From JBALVT01 sp045110675 (GTDB lineage: Bacteria; Pseudomonadota; Gammaproteobacteria; Pseudomonadales; Halieaceae), in contig JBGCGJ010000047.1 in assembly GCA_045110675.1 (NCBI GenBank), positions 1 to 64,000 of the forward strand: a stretch of DNA of 64,000 nucleotides, in the 5' to 3' direction. Every line of letters begins with the position of its first letter. Within the stretch, counting starts at the first letter, position 1. This document shows positions 35,186-43,912 of this stretch, piece after piece. The notes under the pieces were generated by a model that saw nothing but the letters and a program-made list of their open reading frames with translations, was not told the origin of the DNA and did not search any database. Both the position numbers and the translations under genes were made by a program.

Positions 35186-35967
35186 TACTTAGTTTGGTAG
35201 CTCTCGTTATTGCGCAGGGTAAATATTTCGCAGCCTTCACTCGTAACGGCCAGGGTGTGTTCCCACTGGGAAGAAAGACGTCCGTCTTTAGTGGTAACAG
35301 TCCAGCCGTCTTTGGCATTGAGTTTAGTGTGTCTACGGCCAGCATTGATCATTGGTTCAATGGTAAAACACATGCCTTCTTCGAGAACCATGCCAGTTCC
35401 CTTCTTGCCGTAGTGCAGTATTTGTGGATCTTCGTGAAAAATCTTACCGATACCGTGTCCACAGTACTCGCGAACCACCGAGTAGTAGTTCTTCTCGGCG
35501 TGCTGCTGGATTACATGGCCGATATCACCGAGTGTTGCGCCGGGTCTGACGAGATCCAGCGCTTTATAGAGGCATTCCTGAGTGATCTGGATCAGTCTCT
35601 GCGCGTGTTGCGGTACATCACCAACCATGACCATGATACTGGTATCACCATGATAGCCATCCTTGATTACGGTCACATCGATATTAATGATGTCGCCGTT
35701 CTTCAGCCGCTTGGTATCCGATGGAATACCATGGCAAATCACGTCGTTGACCGAGGTACATACGGACTTGGGGAAGCCGTTGTAGTTGAGTGGGGCGGGA
35801 ATAGCTTGTAACTCGTCGACAATATACGCATGGCAGATACTGTCTATTTCACCCGTAGTCATACCTACTCGTACCAGAGGTTCGATCATTTCGAGTACTT
35901 CGGCGGCCATTCTGCCAGCCACTCGCATTTTCTCAAGTTCATCTGCTGATTTTATCGTTGCAGCCAT
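35185..35967 (-). CDS. map: Type I methionine aminopeptidase
   Basis: Removes the N-terminal Met from new proteins. The 260 residues from the ATG at 35967 (MAATIKSADELEKMRVAGRM) carry the dimetal ligands in NIDVTVIKDGYHGD (two Asp), CGHGIGKIFHEDP (His), FTIEPM (Glu) and SSQWEHTLAV (Glu). A longer frame to 36045 is open but has no similarity. It diverges from rpsB, the normal gammaproteobacterial arrangement, and begins the map-glnD-dap transcription unit. Confidence 0.97.
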   Translation of the reverse strand: MAATIKSADELEKMRVAGRMAAEVLEMIEPLVRVGMTTGEIDSICHAYIVDELQAIPAPLNYNGFPKSVCTSVNDVICHGIPSDTKRLKNGDIINIDVTVIKDGYHGDTSIMVMVGDVPQHAQRLIQITQECLYKALDLVRPGATLGDIGHVIQQHAEKNYYSVVREYCGHGIGKIFHEDPQILHYGKKGTGMVLEEGMCFTIEPMINAGRRHTKLNAKDGWTVTTKDGRLSSQWEHTLAVTSEGCEIFTLRNNESYQTK

Positions 35968-36116
35968 GCCTAACCTATTGAAATAAAAAGATAAAAATTT
36001 GATTCTCGCTCTTGGGTCGTCCCGTCGCCCCCACGAGGGAGGCACATTCTACCCCATTGTGTGCGGAAATGAGTATAGATGCGGCTCCAGTGCCCCAAAT
36101 AACAGCCGTAAAATCC

Positions 36117-36145
36117 TTTAATCCGCTAGCTGCTTATGGTATAAA
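36117..36145 (+). promoter_or_regulatory. Candidate sigma-70 promoter of the rpsB operon
   Basis: -10 TATAAA (36140-36145) preceded by TG in an extended-like context and followed by a GC-rich discriminator GCGCGCC, as expected for a growth-rate-controlled ribosomal operon. A -35-like TTTAAT lies 17 bases upstream (36117-36122). The predicted start near 36152 leaves a leader of about 150 bases. Confidence 0.55.
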
Positions 36146-36149
36146 GCGC

Positions 36150-36301
36150 GCCTCTTCTGGACTAGGGCTCCTTTTGGGTCTTTTTTCAGTCGGGAAAACC
36201 AACGACACACACCTATCGACACGTGCTTCAGGGTGCTGGCCATGGCCGGTTTGGAGGATGGGATAGGTGGACGAATAACCCGAACTAAAAAGGTATTATC
36301 A
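36150..36301 (+). promoter_or_regulatory. rpsB leader region (candidate S2 autoregulation site)
   Basis: About 150 untranslated bases precede rpsB. In gammaproteobacteria the rpsB leader is known to bind S2 and repress translation. The region here has self-complementary stretches such as GGCCATGGCC (36239-36248). I did not fold it, so the regulatory role rests on position and family knowledge. Confidence 0.4.
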
Positions 36302-37162
36302 ATGACAACGCAAGTTAGTATGCGTGAGCTTCTGCAGGCGGGCGCTCACTTTGGTCACCAGACCCGTTACTGGAACCCGAAAATGGACCAGTACATCTTC
36401 GGTGCCCGCAACAAGATTCACATTATCAACCTCGAACACACTGTTCCTGCATTGAACGAAGCTTTGAACCACGTTCATGCTCTTACCAGCAACAAGAACA
36501 AGGTTCTGTTCGTCGGCACCAAGCGTGCGGCTGGCAAAATTGTTAAAGAGCAAGCCGAACGCGCTGGCATGCCCTATGTCAGTCATCGCTGGTTGGGTGG
36601 CATGTTGACCAACTACAAAACCATTCGGGCTTCTATCAAGCGTCTTCGCGACTTCGAAGCTCAGCAAACGGATGGAACTTTTGAAAAACTCACCAAAAAA
36701 GAAGCTTTGATGCGCACCCGAGCGATTGAGAAATTGGAGCGCAGCATTGGTGGAATCAAAGATATGGGCGGCCTTCCGGACGCTTTGTTTGTGGTCGATG
36801 TTGATCACGAGCGTATTGCCATCACCGAAGCGAACAAGTTGGGAATTCCTGTTATCGGTATCGTCGATACCAACAGTAATCCCGATGGTGTGGATTATAT
36901 TATCCCGGGCAATGACGACGCGATTCGTGCCATTAAGCTCTATGTTGCCAGCGTTGCAGACGCCTGTATCGCCGGCAAGGCTGATAGCGGTGAAGCAGTC
37001 GCTGAGAAAAATGAGTTCGTTGAAGAGACTGCTCCGGTCGCTGACGCAGACGCGGCTGTAGCCGCCGCTCCTGAAGCAGCAGCGCCCGAGGCTGCCGCCG
37101 TCGAAGCTGCGGCAGCCGATGCTGCGGCAGCCGAAGCTGCGCCCGAGACGCCAGCGGAATAA
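36302..37162 (+). CDS. rpsB: 30S ribosomal protein S2
   Basis: Small-subunit protein, 286 residues from ATG at 36302. [29 protein letters not shown] and [23 protein letters not shown] are textbook S2. The last about 45 residues are an Ala/Glu-rich, low-complexity tail beyond the normal S2 fold (E. coli S2 is 241). An upstream ATG at 36233 is in frame but overlaps the leader and has no similarity. A terminator-like hairpin separates it from tsf. Confidence 0.97.
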   Translation: MTTQVSMRELLQAGAHFGHQTRYWNPKMDQYIFGARNKIHIINLEHTVPALNEALNHVHALTSNKNKVLFVGTKRAAGKIVKEQAERAGMPYVSHRWLGGMLTNYKTIRASIKRLRDFEAQQTDGTFEKLTKKEALMRTRAIEKLERSIGGIKDMGGLPDALFVVDVDHERIAITEANKLGIPVIGIVDTNSNPDGVDYIIPGNDDAIRAIKLYVASVADACIAGKADSGEAVAEKNEFVEETAPVADADAAVAAAPEAAAPEAAAVEAAAADAAAAEAAPETPAE

Positions 37163-37199
37163 TTGCTGGGAAAAATATGAAACAGAACGTGAAAGATAG

Positions 37200-37236
37200 A
37201 TCCCCGGCGAGCCATATGGCGTCGGGGATTTTTTTA
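37200..37236 (+). terminator. Intrinsic terminator or attenuator between rpsB and tsf
   Basis: A stem of 10 positions (ATCCCCGGCG at 37200-37209 with CGTCGGGGAT at 37220-37229, one mismatch) with a 10-base loop, followed by a run of T. It probably lets only part of transcription read into tsf and so sets the S2 to EF-Ts ratio. Confidence 0.8.
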
Positions 37237-37278
37237 TTTGATTGAGGCCCTGCGGGGTTATTGCAAGGAGAAATACCA

Positions 37279-38136
37279 ATGTCTGCAGCACTGGTGAAAG
37301 AATTACGCGAGCGTACAGGTCTGGGCTTGCTAGAGTGTAAAAAAGCCCTGAAAGCCGCCGATGGCGATGTTGATAAAGCGATTGAGGAATTGCGCAAGTC
37401 CAGCGGTATGAAAGCTGCTAAGAAAGCGGGCCGAACTGCCGCCGATGGTGTGGTTGCGGTGCGTCTTTCAGACGACGGTAGTTACGGCATCATCCTGGAA
37501 GTTAACAGCGAAACCGATTTCGTGGCACGCGATGAGAATTTTCTAGGTTTCGTAAACAGTGTTGCCGAGGCGGCATACGCAGCTAAGCAGACTGATGTGG
37601 CTGAACTCATGGCCGGCGAACTGGAGAGTGCCAGAGAAGCACTGGTACAGAAGATCGGAGAGAACATTAGCGTACGCAGAGTTGAGTTGTTGAGTGCTGA
37701 TTCTGGAGCGGTAGGTGCCTACGTGCATGGAACCAATCGAATCGCGGTGCTCGTTGCCTTGAAAGGCGGCGACCAGGATCTTGCCAAAGATGTGGCGATG
37801 CACGTTGCGGCGGTGAATCCGCAGGTTGTCTCGGCGGCTGATATGCCTGAAGAGGTGATCGCTAAAGAGAAAGAAATCTACACCGCGCAGGCTCAGGAGT
37901 CGGGCAAGCCCGCCGAGATCATCGAGAAGATGATTGGTGGTCGTGTTAAGAAATTCCTGGCTGAAAACAGCCTGGTAGAGCAGGCCTTTGTTAAGGATCC
38001 GGATGTGACCGTTGGCAAGTTGGTTTCTGCTGCCGGAGCGGAAGTGGTTTCGTTTGTGCGCTTTGAGGTTGGAGAGGGGATTGAAGTCGAAGAAGTCGAT
38101 TTCGCCGCCGAGGTTGCAGCACAACTCAAGAGCTAA
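37279..38136 (+). CDS. tsf: Translation elongation factor Ts
   Basis: Nucleotide exchange factor for EF-Tu, 285 residues from ATG at 37279 with AAGGAG upstream. [19 protein letters not shown] is the conserved N-terminal TDVGM-like region, and [12 protein letters not shown] and [10 protein letters not shown] follow. Length equals the family norm (E. coli 283). A strong terminator follows 18 bases after the stop. Confidence 0.97.
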   Translation: MSAALVKELRERTGLGLLECKKALKAADGDVDKAIEELRKSSGMKAAKKAGRTAADGVVAVRLSDDGSYGIILEVNSETDFVARDENFLGFVNSVAEAAYAAKQTDVAELMAGELESAREALVQKIGENISVRRVELLSADSGAVGAYVHGTNRIAVLVALKGGDQDLAKDVAMHVAAVNPQVVSAADMPEEVIAKEKEIYTAQAQESGKPAEIIEKMIGGRVKKFLAENSLVEQAFVKDPDVTVGKLVSAAGAEVVSFVRFEVGEGIEVEEVDFAAEVAAQLKS

Positions 38137-38154
38137 CAGCGCTTGAATCTCAAT

Positions 38155-38182
38155 AAAACGGGGCTTTTGCCCCGTTTTTTTT
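38155..38182 (+). terminator. Intrinsic terminator after tsf
   Basis: Perfect 10-bp stem (AAAACGGGGC / GCCCCGTTTT) with a TTTT loop and continuing T-run. It probably ends the rpsB-tsf message, so pyrH is likely to have its own promoter in 38183-38283. Confidence 0.92.
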
Positions 38183-38283
38183 CGCCCTGATTAAGCAGTC
38201 ATACCAGCGGAAATTATTCTCTGGCCCCCTAGGGTGCAAGCCTTTTGTCCTGTAAGATACGCCCAGCTCAGGAGTTGAATAAT

Positions 38284-39009
38284 ATGCCCAATACAACCGG
38301 TGATAAAAAATATAAACGAATCTTGCTTAAGCTTAGTGGTGAGGCGCTCTCGGGTAGTGAAACCTTCGGGATTGACCCCAGAATTCTGGACCTCATGGCA
38401 CTGGAAATAGGTCAGTTGGTTGGCATTGGTGTGCAGGTTGGGCTCGTAGTCGGAGGGGGTAATTTGTTTCGTGGTTCCGCTTTGCAAGAGGCGGGTCTCG
38501 ACAGGGTAACCGGCGACCATATGGGAATGTTGGCTACGGTAATGAATGCCTTGGCGCTGCGAGATGCCCTGGAGCGCTCAAATATTTCCACCCAGGTCAT
38601 GTCATCAATTCCAATGAGTGGGGTCGTGGACCACTATGATCGACGCAAGGCCATTCGCGCATTGGGGAATGGTGACGTTGTTATTTTTTCAGCGGGCACC
38701 GGTAATCCATTTTTCACGACCGATTCGGCGGCCTGTCTGCGAGGAATCGAAGTTGAGGCAGAATTGGTGTTAAAGGCTACCAAAGTCGATGGGGTGTATT
38801 CGGCCGACCCGATGAAAGTACCCGATGCGGTGAAGTTCGATGAGCTCACCTATGACCAGGTGCTGGAAAAAAGGCTCGAGGTTATGGATCTTACCGCGAT
38901 TCTCATGTGTCGCGATCACAGTATGCCACTGCGCGTATTCGAGATGGAGCGCCCGGGCGCCCTGTTAAACATCGTACGAGGTGGAGAAGACGGGACCTTG
39001 ATTAGGTGA
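38284..39009 (+). CDS. pyrH: UMP kinase
   Basis: Phosphorylates UMP to UDP and is essential in pyrimidine supply. The 241 residues from ATG at 38284 (AGGAG 9-10 bases upstream) show the amino-acid-kinase motifs [51 protein letters not shown] and [13 protein letters not shown]. An upstream in-frame start at 38245 is less likely. Confidence 0.97.
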   Translation: MPNTTGDKKYKRILLKLSGEALSGSETFGIDPRILDLMALEIGQLVGIGVQVGLVVGGGNLFRGSALQEAGLDRVTGDHMGMLATVMNALALRDALERSNISTQVMSSIPMSGVVDHYDRRKAIRALGNGDVVIFSAGTGNPFFTTDSAACLRGIEVEAELVLKATKVDGVYSADPMKVPDAVKFDELTYDQVLEKRLEVMDLTAILMCRDHSMPLRVFEMERPGALLNIVRGGEDGTLIR

Positions 39010-39028
39010 TAGTCAGGTATTTCTTAAG

Positions 39029-39060
39029 AGTTAGTTAGGTGGTAGTTAGGGTTTAGTTAG
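39029..39060 (+). repeat. Short TAGTTAG-type repeats between pyrH and frr
   Basis: The motif (T)AGTTAG occurs about four times in 32 bases in the 94-base pyrH-frr gap. Too short to classify. Perhaps replication slippage. Confidence 0.5.
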
Positions 39061-39103
39061 CTGTTACCCCGGCGATAGACCGGTCAACGCGAGGAATGAA
39101 AAC

Positions 39104-39661
39104 GTGCTAGAAGATGTAAAAACAGATGCTATTGAACGAATGGATAAGAGTCTTGAGGCACTGACTCATAACTTCAACAAAATTCGAACGGGCAGGGCTC
39201 ATCCCAGTTTATTGGATGGCATAAAGGTTGAGTATTACGGTTCAATGTCGCCTTTGAACCAGGTGGCGAATATCAATGTTGAAGATGCTCGAACGCTGGC
39301 GCTAACGGTCTGGGATAAGTCTATGGTCCAGGATGTCGAAAGGGCGATTATGAAATCGGATCTTGGCCTTAATCCCTCTACCGCAGGTGAGGTGATGAGA
39401 ATACCGATGCCCATGCTCACCGAGGAAACACGCAAAGGTTTTACCCGTCAGGCTAAAGCCGAAGCGGAGTCTGCGAGAGTCTCAGTACGAAATGCCCGGC
39501 GTGATGCCATGGGTATGCTCAAAGAATTAGAAAAGGACAAAGAAATTAGCGAAGACGAGGAGCGACGCGGCCAGGATGAGATCCAGAAACTGACGGATTC
39601 CTACATAGCTAAAATCGAAAAAATGTTGGCGGAGAAAGAAGCTGATCTGCTGGAAATATAA
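39104..39661 (+). CDS. frr: Ribosome recycling factor
   Basis: Splits post-termination ribosomes together with EF-G. The 185 residues match in length and in [42 protein letters not shown] and VRNARRDA. The start is GTG at 39104 with GAGGAA about 9 bases upstream. An ATG at 39096 is out of frame. Confidence 0.97.
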   Translation: MLEDVKTDAIERMDKSLEALTHNFNKIRTGRAHPSLLDGIKVEYYGSMSPLNQVANINVEDARTLALTVWDKSMVQDVERAIMKSDLGLNPSTAGEVMRIPMPMLTEETRKGFTRQAKAEAESARVSVRNARRDAMGMLKELEKDKEISEDEERRGQDEIQKLTDSYIAKIEKMLAEKEADLLEI

Positions 39662-39694
39662 CCCTGTTTCCTCAGCTCGCAGCCAAGCGCTCTC

Positions 39695-40420
39695 ATGACA
39701 AGCAGTGAAATCTCAGGAAATATGATTCCCTATCATGTCGCCATTATTATGGATGGCAACAATCGCTGGGCGAAGCGGCAGGGGCTGCAAGGAACGGCTG
39801 GCCACAGAGCTGGAGTAGAGGCCGTTCGCGAAGTGTTGCGCACATGCCGCGATCATGGTGTTCAGGTACTGACTCTATTTGCCTTTAGTAGTGAAAACTG
39901 GGGTCGACCGCAACCGGAAGTTCGCGCTCTACTCGCTCTGCTTTCACGCTATCTTAGAGCCGAGGTGCGAGGTCTTCACGAAGATGGAATTCGCCTCCGA
40001 TTTATTGGCGAGCGCAGCCGATTTAGCGAAAGGCTGCAGCGCTTGATGCGTCAGTCTGAAGAGTTGACTGAACGCAATACAGTTTCCACCGTTGTTATTG
40101 CGGTCGATTATGGTGGGCAGTGGGATATTGCCCAGGCGGTTCAGAAATTGGCGGTGCGAGTTCAGGACGGGGAGCTTGAGCCGAACCAGATAACCCCTGA
40201 ATTGATAGATCAAAACGTCTCAATTAGTGATCTGCCGCATCCTGATCTATGCATCCGCACTGGAGGTGATGCTCGAATTTCCAATTTTATGCTATGGCAT
40301 TTTGCCTACAGTGAACTGTACTTTACCAACACTCTGTGGCCGGATTTTGGTGAGCTAGAGTTTGCTCGGGCTCTGGCAGATTACAGCCGGCGCGAACGTC
40401 GTTTTGGCGTGAGGACCTAA
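39695..40420 (+). CDS. uppS: Undecaprenyl diphosphate synthase
   Basis: Makes the C55 isoprenoid carrier for cell-wall polymers. The 241 residues contain HVAIIMDGNNRWAKRQG (catalytic Asp and NNRWA), FAFSSENWGRP, LCIRTGGDARISNFMLW and the C-terminal LWPDF. It follows frr by 33 bases. Normal gene order. Confidence 0.97.
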   Translation: MTSSEISGNMIPYHVAIIMDGNNRWAKRQGLQGTAGHRAGVEAVREVLRTCRDHGVQVLTLFAFSSENWGRPQPEVRALLALLSRYLRAEVRGLHEDGIRLRFIGERSRFSERLQRLMRQSEELTERNTVSTVVIAVDYGGQWDIAQAVQKLAVRVQDGELEPNQITPELIDQNVSISDLPHPDLCIRTGGDARISNFMLWHFAYSELYFTNTLWPDFGELEFARALADYSRRERRFGVRT

Positions 40421-40446
40421 TATGAGCTTCAGCTCGCGGGAACAGC

Positions 40447-41283
40447 ATGCTTAAACAGCGCGTGATTACTGGGGTAATCATGGTAGTGGTGTTTTTGTCT
40501 GCCGTGGTTTTTCTATCTGTCCAAGGTTTAGCGCTACTTTTCGCCCTGGTCGTGGCGTTAGGGGCCTGGGAGTGGTCTCGATTGGCCAGTTGGCAGGCTT
40601 CGCCTGCACGTGTTTTCTACGTCGCCGTTGTACTTGGCTGCATGGCAGCGCTATATCTTTACTGTGATTTGGGCGGTGAACCCGTTCACAAGCAGGTGCA
40701 ACCGTTTCTTGGTCTGGCTTGTCTGTGGTGGTCAATTGCTCTGCTGTGGGTGAAAAGCTATCCAGCCAGCAGCAGCATTTGGGGAAACCGATGGATGCGC
40801 AGTCTCATGGGCCTGCTGATCTTACCGCCTGCTTGGCTGTCAGCTATTTTTTTGCTGAGTTTCCCCCGGGGAGGCGCAATGCTGGTCGCTATGATTCTTA
40901 TTGTAGTGGCGGCTGATATCGGTGCTTACTTCTCCGGCAAGCGTTTTGGAAAACATAAATTGGCCGAATCCGTAAGCCCCGCTAAAACCTGGGAGGGCTT
41001 CTGGGGAGGCATGTGCTGTGCATTGGCACTGGCATTGATTGCTTGGTCTTGGTTGCCTTCCTCTTTTGAGCATATTGGCTTGGGCGCAGTCATCACGATT
41101 TTTCTGGCCACAGCCCTGTTTTCGGTCGTGGGAGACCTCGCGGTAAGTATGGTTAAGCGAGAGACAGGGATCAAAGATAGTGGCAGTCTACTTCCTGGTC
41201 ATGGCGGTGTTTTGGATCGCCTCGACAGTATCTGTGGAGCGGCTCCGGTGTTTGCTCTCGGTCTACTGTTGGTCGGCTGGTAA
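40447..41283 (+). CDS. cdsA: Phosphatidate cytidylyltransferase
   Basis: Integral membrane enzyme that makes CDP-diacylglycerol for phospholipid synthesis. The 278 residues have about eight hydrophobic helices and the signature near the C-terminus ([28 protein letters not shown]). It lies between uppS and dxr. Confidence 0.96.
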   Translation: MLKQRVITGVIMVVVFLSAVVFLSVQGLALLFALVVALGAWEWSRLASWQASPARVFYVAVVLGCMAALYLYCDLGGEPVHKQVQPFLGLACLWWSIALLWVKSYPASSSIWGNRWMRSLMGLLILPPAWLSAIFLLSFPRGGAMLVAMILIVVAADIGAYFSGKRFGKHKLAESVSPAKTWEGFWGGMCCALALALIAWSWLPSSFEHIGLGAVITIFLATALFSVVGDLAVSMVKRETGIKDSGSLLPGHGGVLDRLDSICGAAPVFALGLLLVGW

Positions 41284-41288
41284 AAACG

Positions 41289-42464
41289 ATGCGTCTCGTC
41301 AGTGTCATGGGTTCTACCGGATCAATTGGTGTTAACACTCTTGATGTCATAGCGCAGCACCCTCAACTATTCCAAGTGTTTGGTCTGGCAGCGAACACTT
41401 CTGTGGATGCCATGCTGGCGCAGTGCCTTGTTCACCGTCCGCAATGTGCTGTCATGATGAGTGAGTCTGCTGCTGATGACTTGAAGGCAAAAATACCTCC
41501 AGAATGCCCAACCGAAGTGCTTCATGGCGAGGCCGGGCTGGCGCATATTGCTACAGCCGAAGCCGTCGATGCTGTCATGGCTGCGATTGTGGGTGCCGCC
41601 GGATTGCGATCTACTCTCGCAGCCGCGCAAGCCGGGAAAGTACTGTTGCTGGCGAACAAAGAGTCACTGGTGATGGGCGGCCATCTGTTGATGCAGGCCG
41701 TTCGTGAATGCGGCGCCAAACTACTGCCCATCGATAGCGAGCACAACGCTATTTTTCAATGTATGCCCGTCAATGGAGATGCTTTACCTTCCCAAAAAGG
41801 CGTGAGCAAAGTGTTGTTAACCGCCTCTGGTGGTCCATTCCGAACCTGGAGCAGCGAACAAATGCAAAAGGCCGGTCCGGATCAGGCCTGTGCTCACCCG
41901 AACTGGTCTATGGGACGGAAAATATCGGTCGATTCGGCGTCATTGATGAATAAAGGGCTGGAGTTTATCGAGGCCTGCTGGATATTTGATTTGTCGCCTG
42001 AGATGGTGGAAGTGGTGGTTCATCCTCAGAGTATTATTCACTCGATGGTTCAGTATCTCGACGGCTCCGTGCTCGCTCAGCTGGGAAACCCCGACATGCG
42101 TACCCCTATAGCCTACGGGCTCGGCTGGCCCGATCGCTTGGCGTCCGGGGTCGCGCCACTGGATCTTGTGGCCACGGGAAGTTTAGACTTTGAGGCTCCA
42201 GATGAAGGGCGTTTTCCCTGTCTCAGGATTGCCAGAGAAGCTGTAGTGGCCGGCGGCACTGCGATGGCAAGCTGTAACGCAGCCAATGAGGTCGCAGTTT
42301 CGGCCTTTCTGGGTGAAAACATTCGATTTACCGATATACCCCGAGTTGTAGAGAAAACCCTGGAAGTCGTTAGTGTCGCGGAACCACAGTCGCTGTCCGT
42401 GGTCGAACAAGCTGACCATGATGCACGACATGCGGCTCAAGAGATTATTGAGAGATTGAAGTAA
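41289..42464 (+). CDS. dxr: 1-deoxy-D-xylulose 5-phosphate reductoisomerase
   Basis: Second step of the MEP isoprenoid pathway. The 391 residues show the NADPH motif [37 protein letters not shown] (metal and substrate residues), [31 protein letters not shown] and AANEVAV. It starts 5 bases after cdsA. Confidence 0.97.
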   Translation: MRLVSVMGSTGSIGVNTLDVIAQHPQLFQVFGLAANTSVDAMLAQCLVHRPQCAVMMSESAADDLKAKIPPECPTEVLHGEAGLAHIATAEAVDAVMAAIVGAAGLRSTLAAAQAGKVLLLANKESLVMGGHLLMQAVRECGAKLLPIDSEHNAIFQCMPVNGDALPSQKGVSKVLLTASGGPFRTWSSEQMQKAGPDQACAHPNWSMGRKISVDSASLMNKGLEFIEACWIFDLSPEMVEVVVHPQSIIHSMVQYLDGSVLAQLGNPDMRTPIAYGLGWPDRLASGVAPLDLVATGSLDFEAPDEGRFPCLRIAREAVVAGGTAMASCNAANEVAVSAFLGENIRFTDIPRVVEKTLEVVSVAEPQSLSVVEQADHDARHAAQEIIERLK

Positions 42465-42467
42465 CGT

Positions 42468-43823
42468 ATGGAATTGATTAACACCATCGCCATTACTCTG
42501 GCTACGCTCGCCATTCTGGTCGGTATTCATGAATATGGCCATTTTTGGGTTGCCCGACGTTGCGGCGTCAAAGTGCTTCGGTTTTCCATTGGCTTTGGCA
42601 AATCGATTGCCACCTGGCGCGATCAGCGCGGCACCGAATATTCGCTGGCTATAATCCCTCTTGGCGGCTACGTGAAAATGCTGGACGAGCGCGAAGGCGA
42701 AGTCAGTGCCGAGGAGCTGGATCAGGCGTTTAATCGAAAGCCTGTATTGCAGCGTATGGCGGTGGTTGCCGCTGGTCCGCTCGCGAATTTCCTGTTGGCT
42801 ATTGCCGCATATTGGTTCCTGTTCATGGGCGGTGAATCCGGTATTGTGCCGCGTATAGGTTCCGTGGAGGTAGGCTCGGTAGCGGATCTTGCCGGCCTTG
42901 AGGCGGGCCAGGAAATCGTCTCTGTGGATGGTGCAGAAACTCCTACCTGGCAGGCTCTCAGCTTCCGTCTCCTGGACCGCATAGGCGACAGCGGGCCAAT
43001 TCATTTTGCCGTCAAATACCCCAATTCAGAGGTAATTTACGAGTCCGAAGCGGTGTTGGATGCATGGTTATCTGATCAGGAAGTGCCGGATTTGTTCGGG
43101 GGTTTGGGGCTTACTATGTACAGGCCCGAGGTGTTGCCTGAGTTTGAAGAGGTGATCAAGGACGCTCCAGCGGATAAGGCGGGCCTTCAGCCCGGCGATC
43201 TTGCTTTACGGGCCGATGGCGTCAGTCTGCCGCTGTGGATGGACTTTGTAGACTATGTGCGCGCGAGGCCGGCGCAAGCTATCAATCTCGAATACCTGCG
43301 CGATGGCGAGGTGCGAAGCACCACGATTATCCCAGACTCGATTACCGACGACGATGGAAATACCATCGGCCGAATTGGTCTGGGTCCAAAACCGCCCGAG
43401 TTACCCGAAGATATGAAACGCACTTTTGATCGCGGACCAGTCGAGTCTCTGGTGGCCAGTGTAAAGCGCACGGCTGAACTGTCCGTCTTCACTCTGAACT
43501 CGATTAAAAAGATGGTTATGGGCCTAATCTCGCCAAAAAACTTGAGCGGCCCCATTACGATTGCTAAAGTGGCGTCCGCGTCAGCCAAGTCGGGTCTGGA
43601 AGCGTATATCAGCTTTCTCGCCCTGCTCAGTGTAAGCCTGGGAGTGTTGAATTTGCTGCCTATTCCAGTTTTGGATGGTGGGCATCTGATGTATTACACG
43701 GTTGAACTTTTAGCCGGTCGCCCGGTACCCGAAAAAGTTCAAATGATGGGCTATCAGGTGGGTTTGTTTTTGGTACTTGGGATTATGGTGCTGGCCCTAT
43801 ACAACGACTTTGCGCGTTTGTGA
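42468..43823 (+). CDS. rseP: Site-2 protease RseP
   Basis: Intramembrane zinc metalloprotease that cleaves anti-sigma-E RseA in the envelope stress response. The 451 residues have HEYGH (22-26) in the first helix, two tandem PDZ domains (about 125-305: GSVADLAGLEAGQEI and APADKAGLQPGDLA), and the third metal ligand in PVLDGGHLMYY. Length matches E. coli (450). It starts 3 bases after dxr. Confidence 0.96.
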   Translation: MELINTIAITLATLAILVGIHEYGHFWVARRCGVKVLRFSIGFGKSIATWRDQRGTEYSLAIIPLGGYVKMLDEREGEVSAEELDQAFNRKPVLQRMAVVAAGPLANFLLAIAAYWFLFMGGESGIVPRIGSVEVGSVADLAGLEAGQEIVSVDGAETPTWQALSFRLLDRIGDSGPIHFAVKYPNSEVIYESEAVLDAWLSDQEVPDLFGGLGLTMYRPEVLPEFEEVIKDAPADKAGLQPGDLALRADGVSLPLWMDFVDYVRARPAQAINLEYLRDGEVRSTTIIPDSITDDDGNTIGRIGLGPKPPELPEDMKRTFDRGPVESLVASVKRTAELSVFTLNSIKKMVMGLISPKNLSGPITIAKVASASAKSGLEAYISFLALLSVSLGVLNLLPIPVLDGGHLMYYTVELLAGRPVPEKVQMMGYQVGLFLVLGIMVLALYNDFARL

Positions 43824-43912
43824 AACTCGCAGGGTGTGAAGAATAATTAGTAAAAAGAAGCATTACGGTAATTAAAGCAAAACGCAGATATTTCGGCTGC
43901 AGGCACTATCCG

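Noticed and set aside
36299..37291. 330-residue open frame on the minus strand
   Set aside because: Entirely antisense to rpsB, whose sequence is unmistakable. No similarity to known proteins, and the frame is a codon-bias shadow.
39020..39065. Possible CRISPR or telomere-like array
   Set aside because: Repeats are only 6-7 bases with no uniform spacers. No cas gene in the window.
42183..43004. 273-residue minus-strand open frame
   Set aside because: Antisense to the 3' end of dxr and 5' half of rseP, both certain genes. No ribosome site or recognisable domain.
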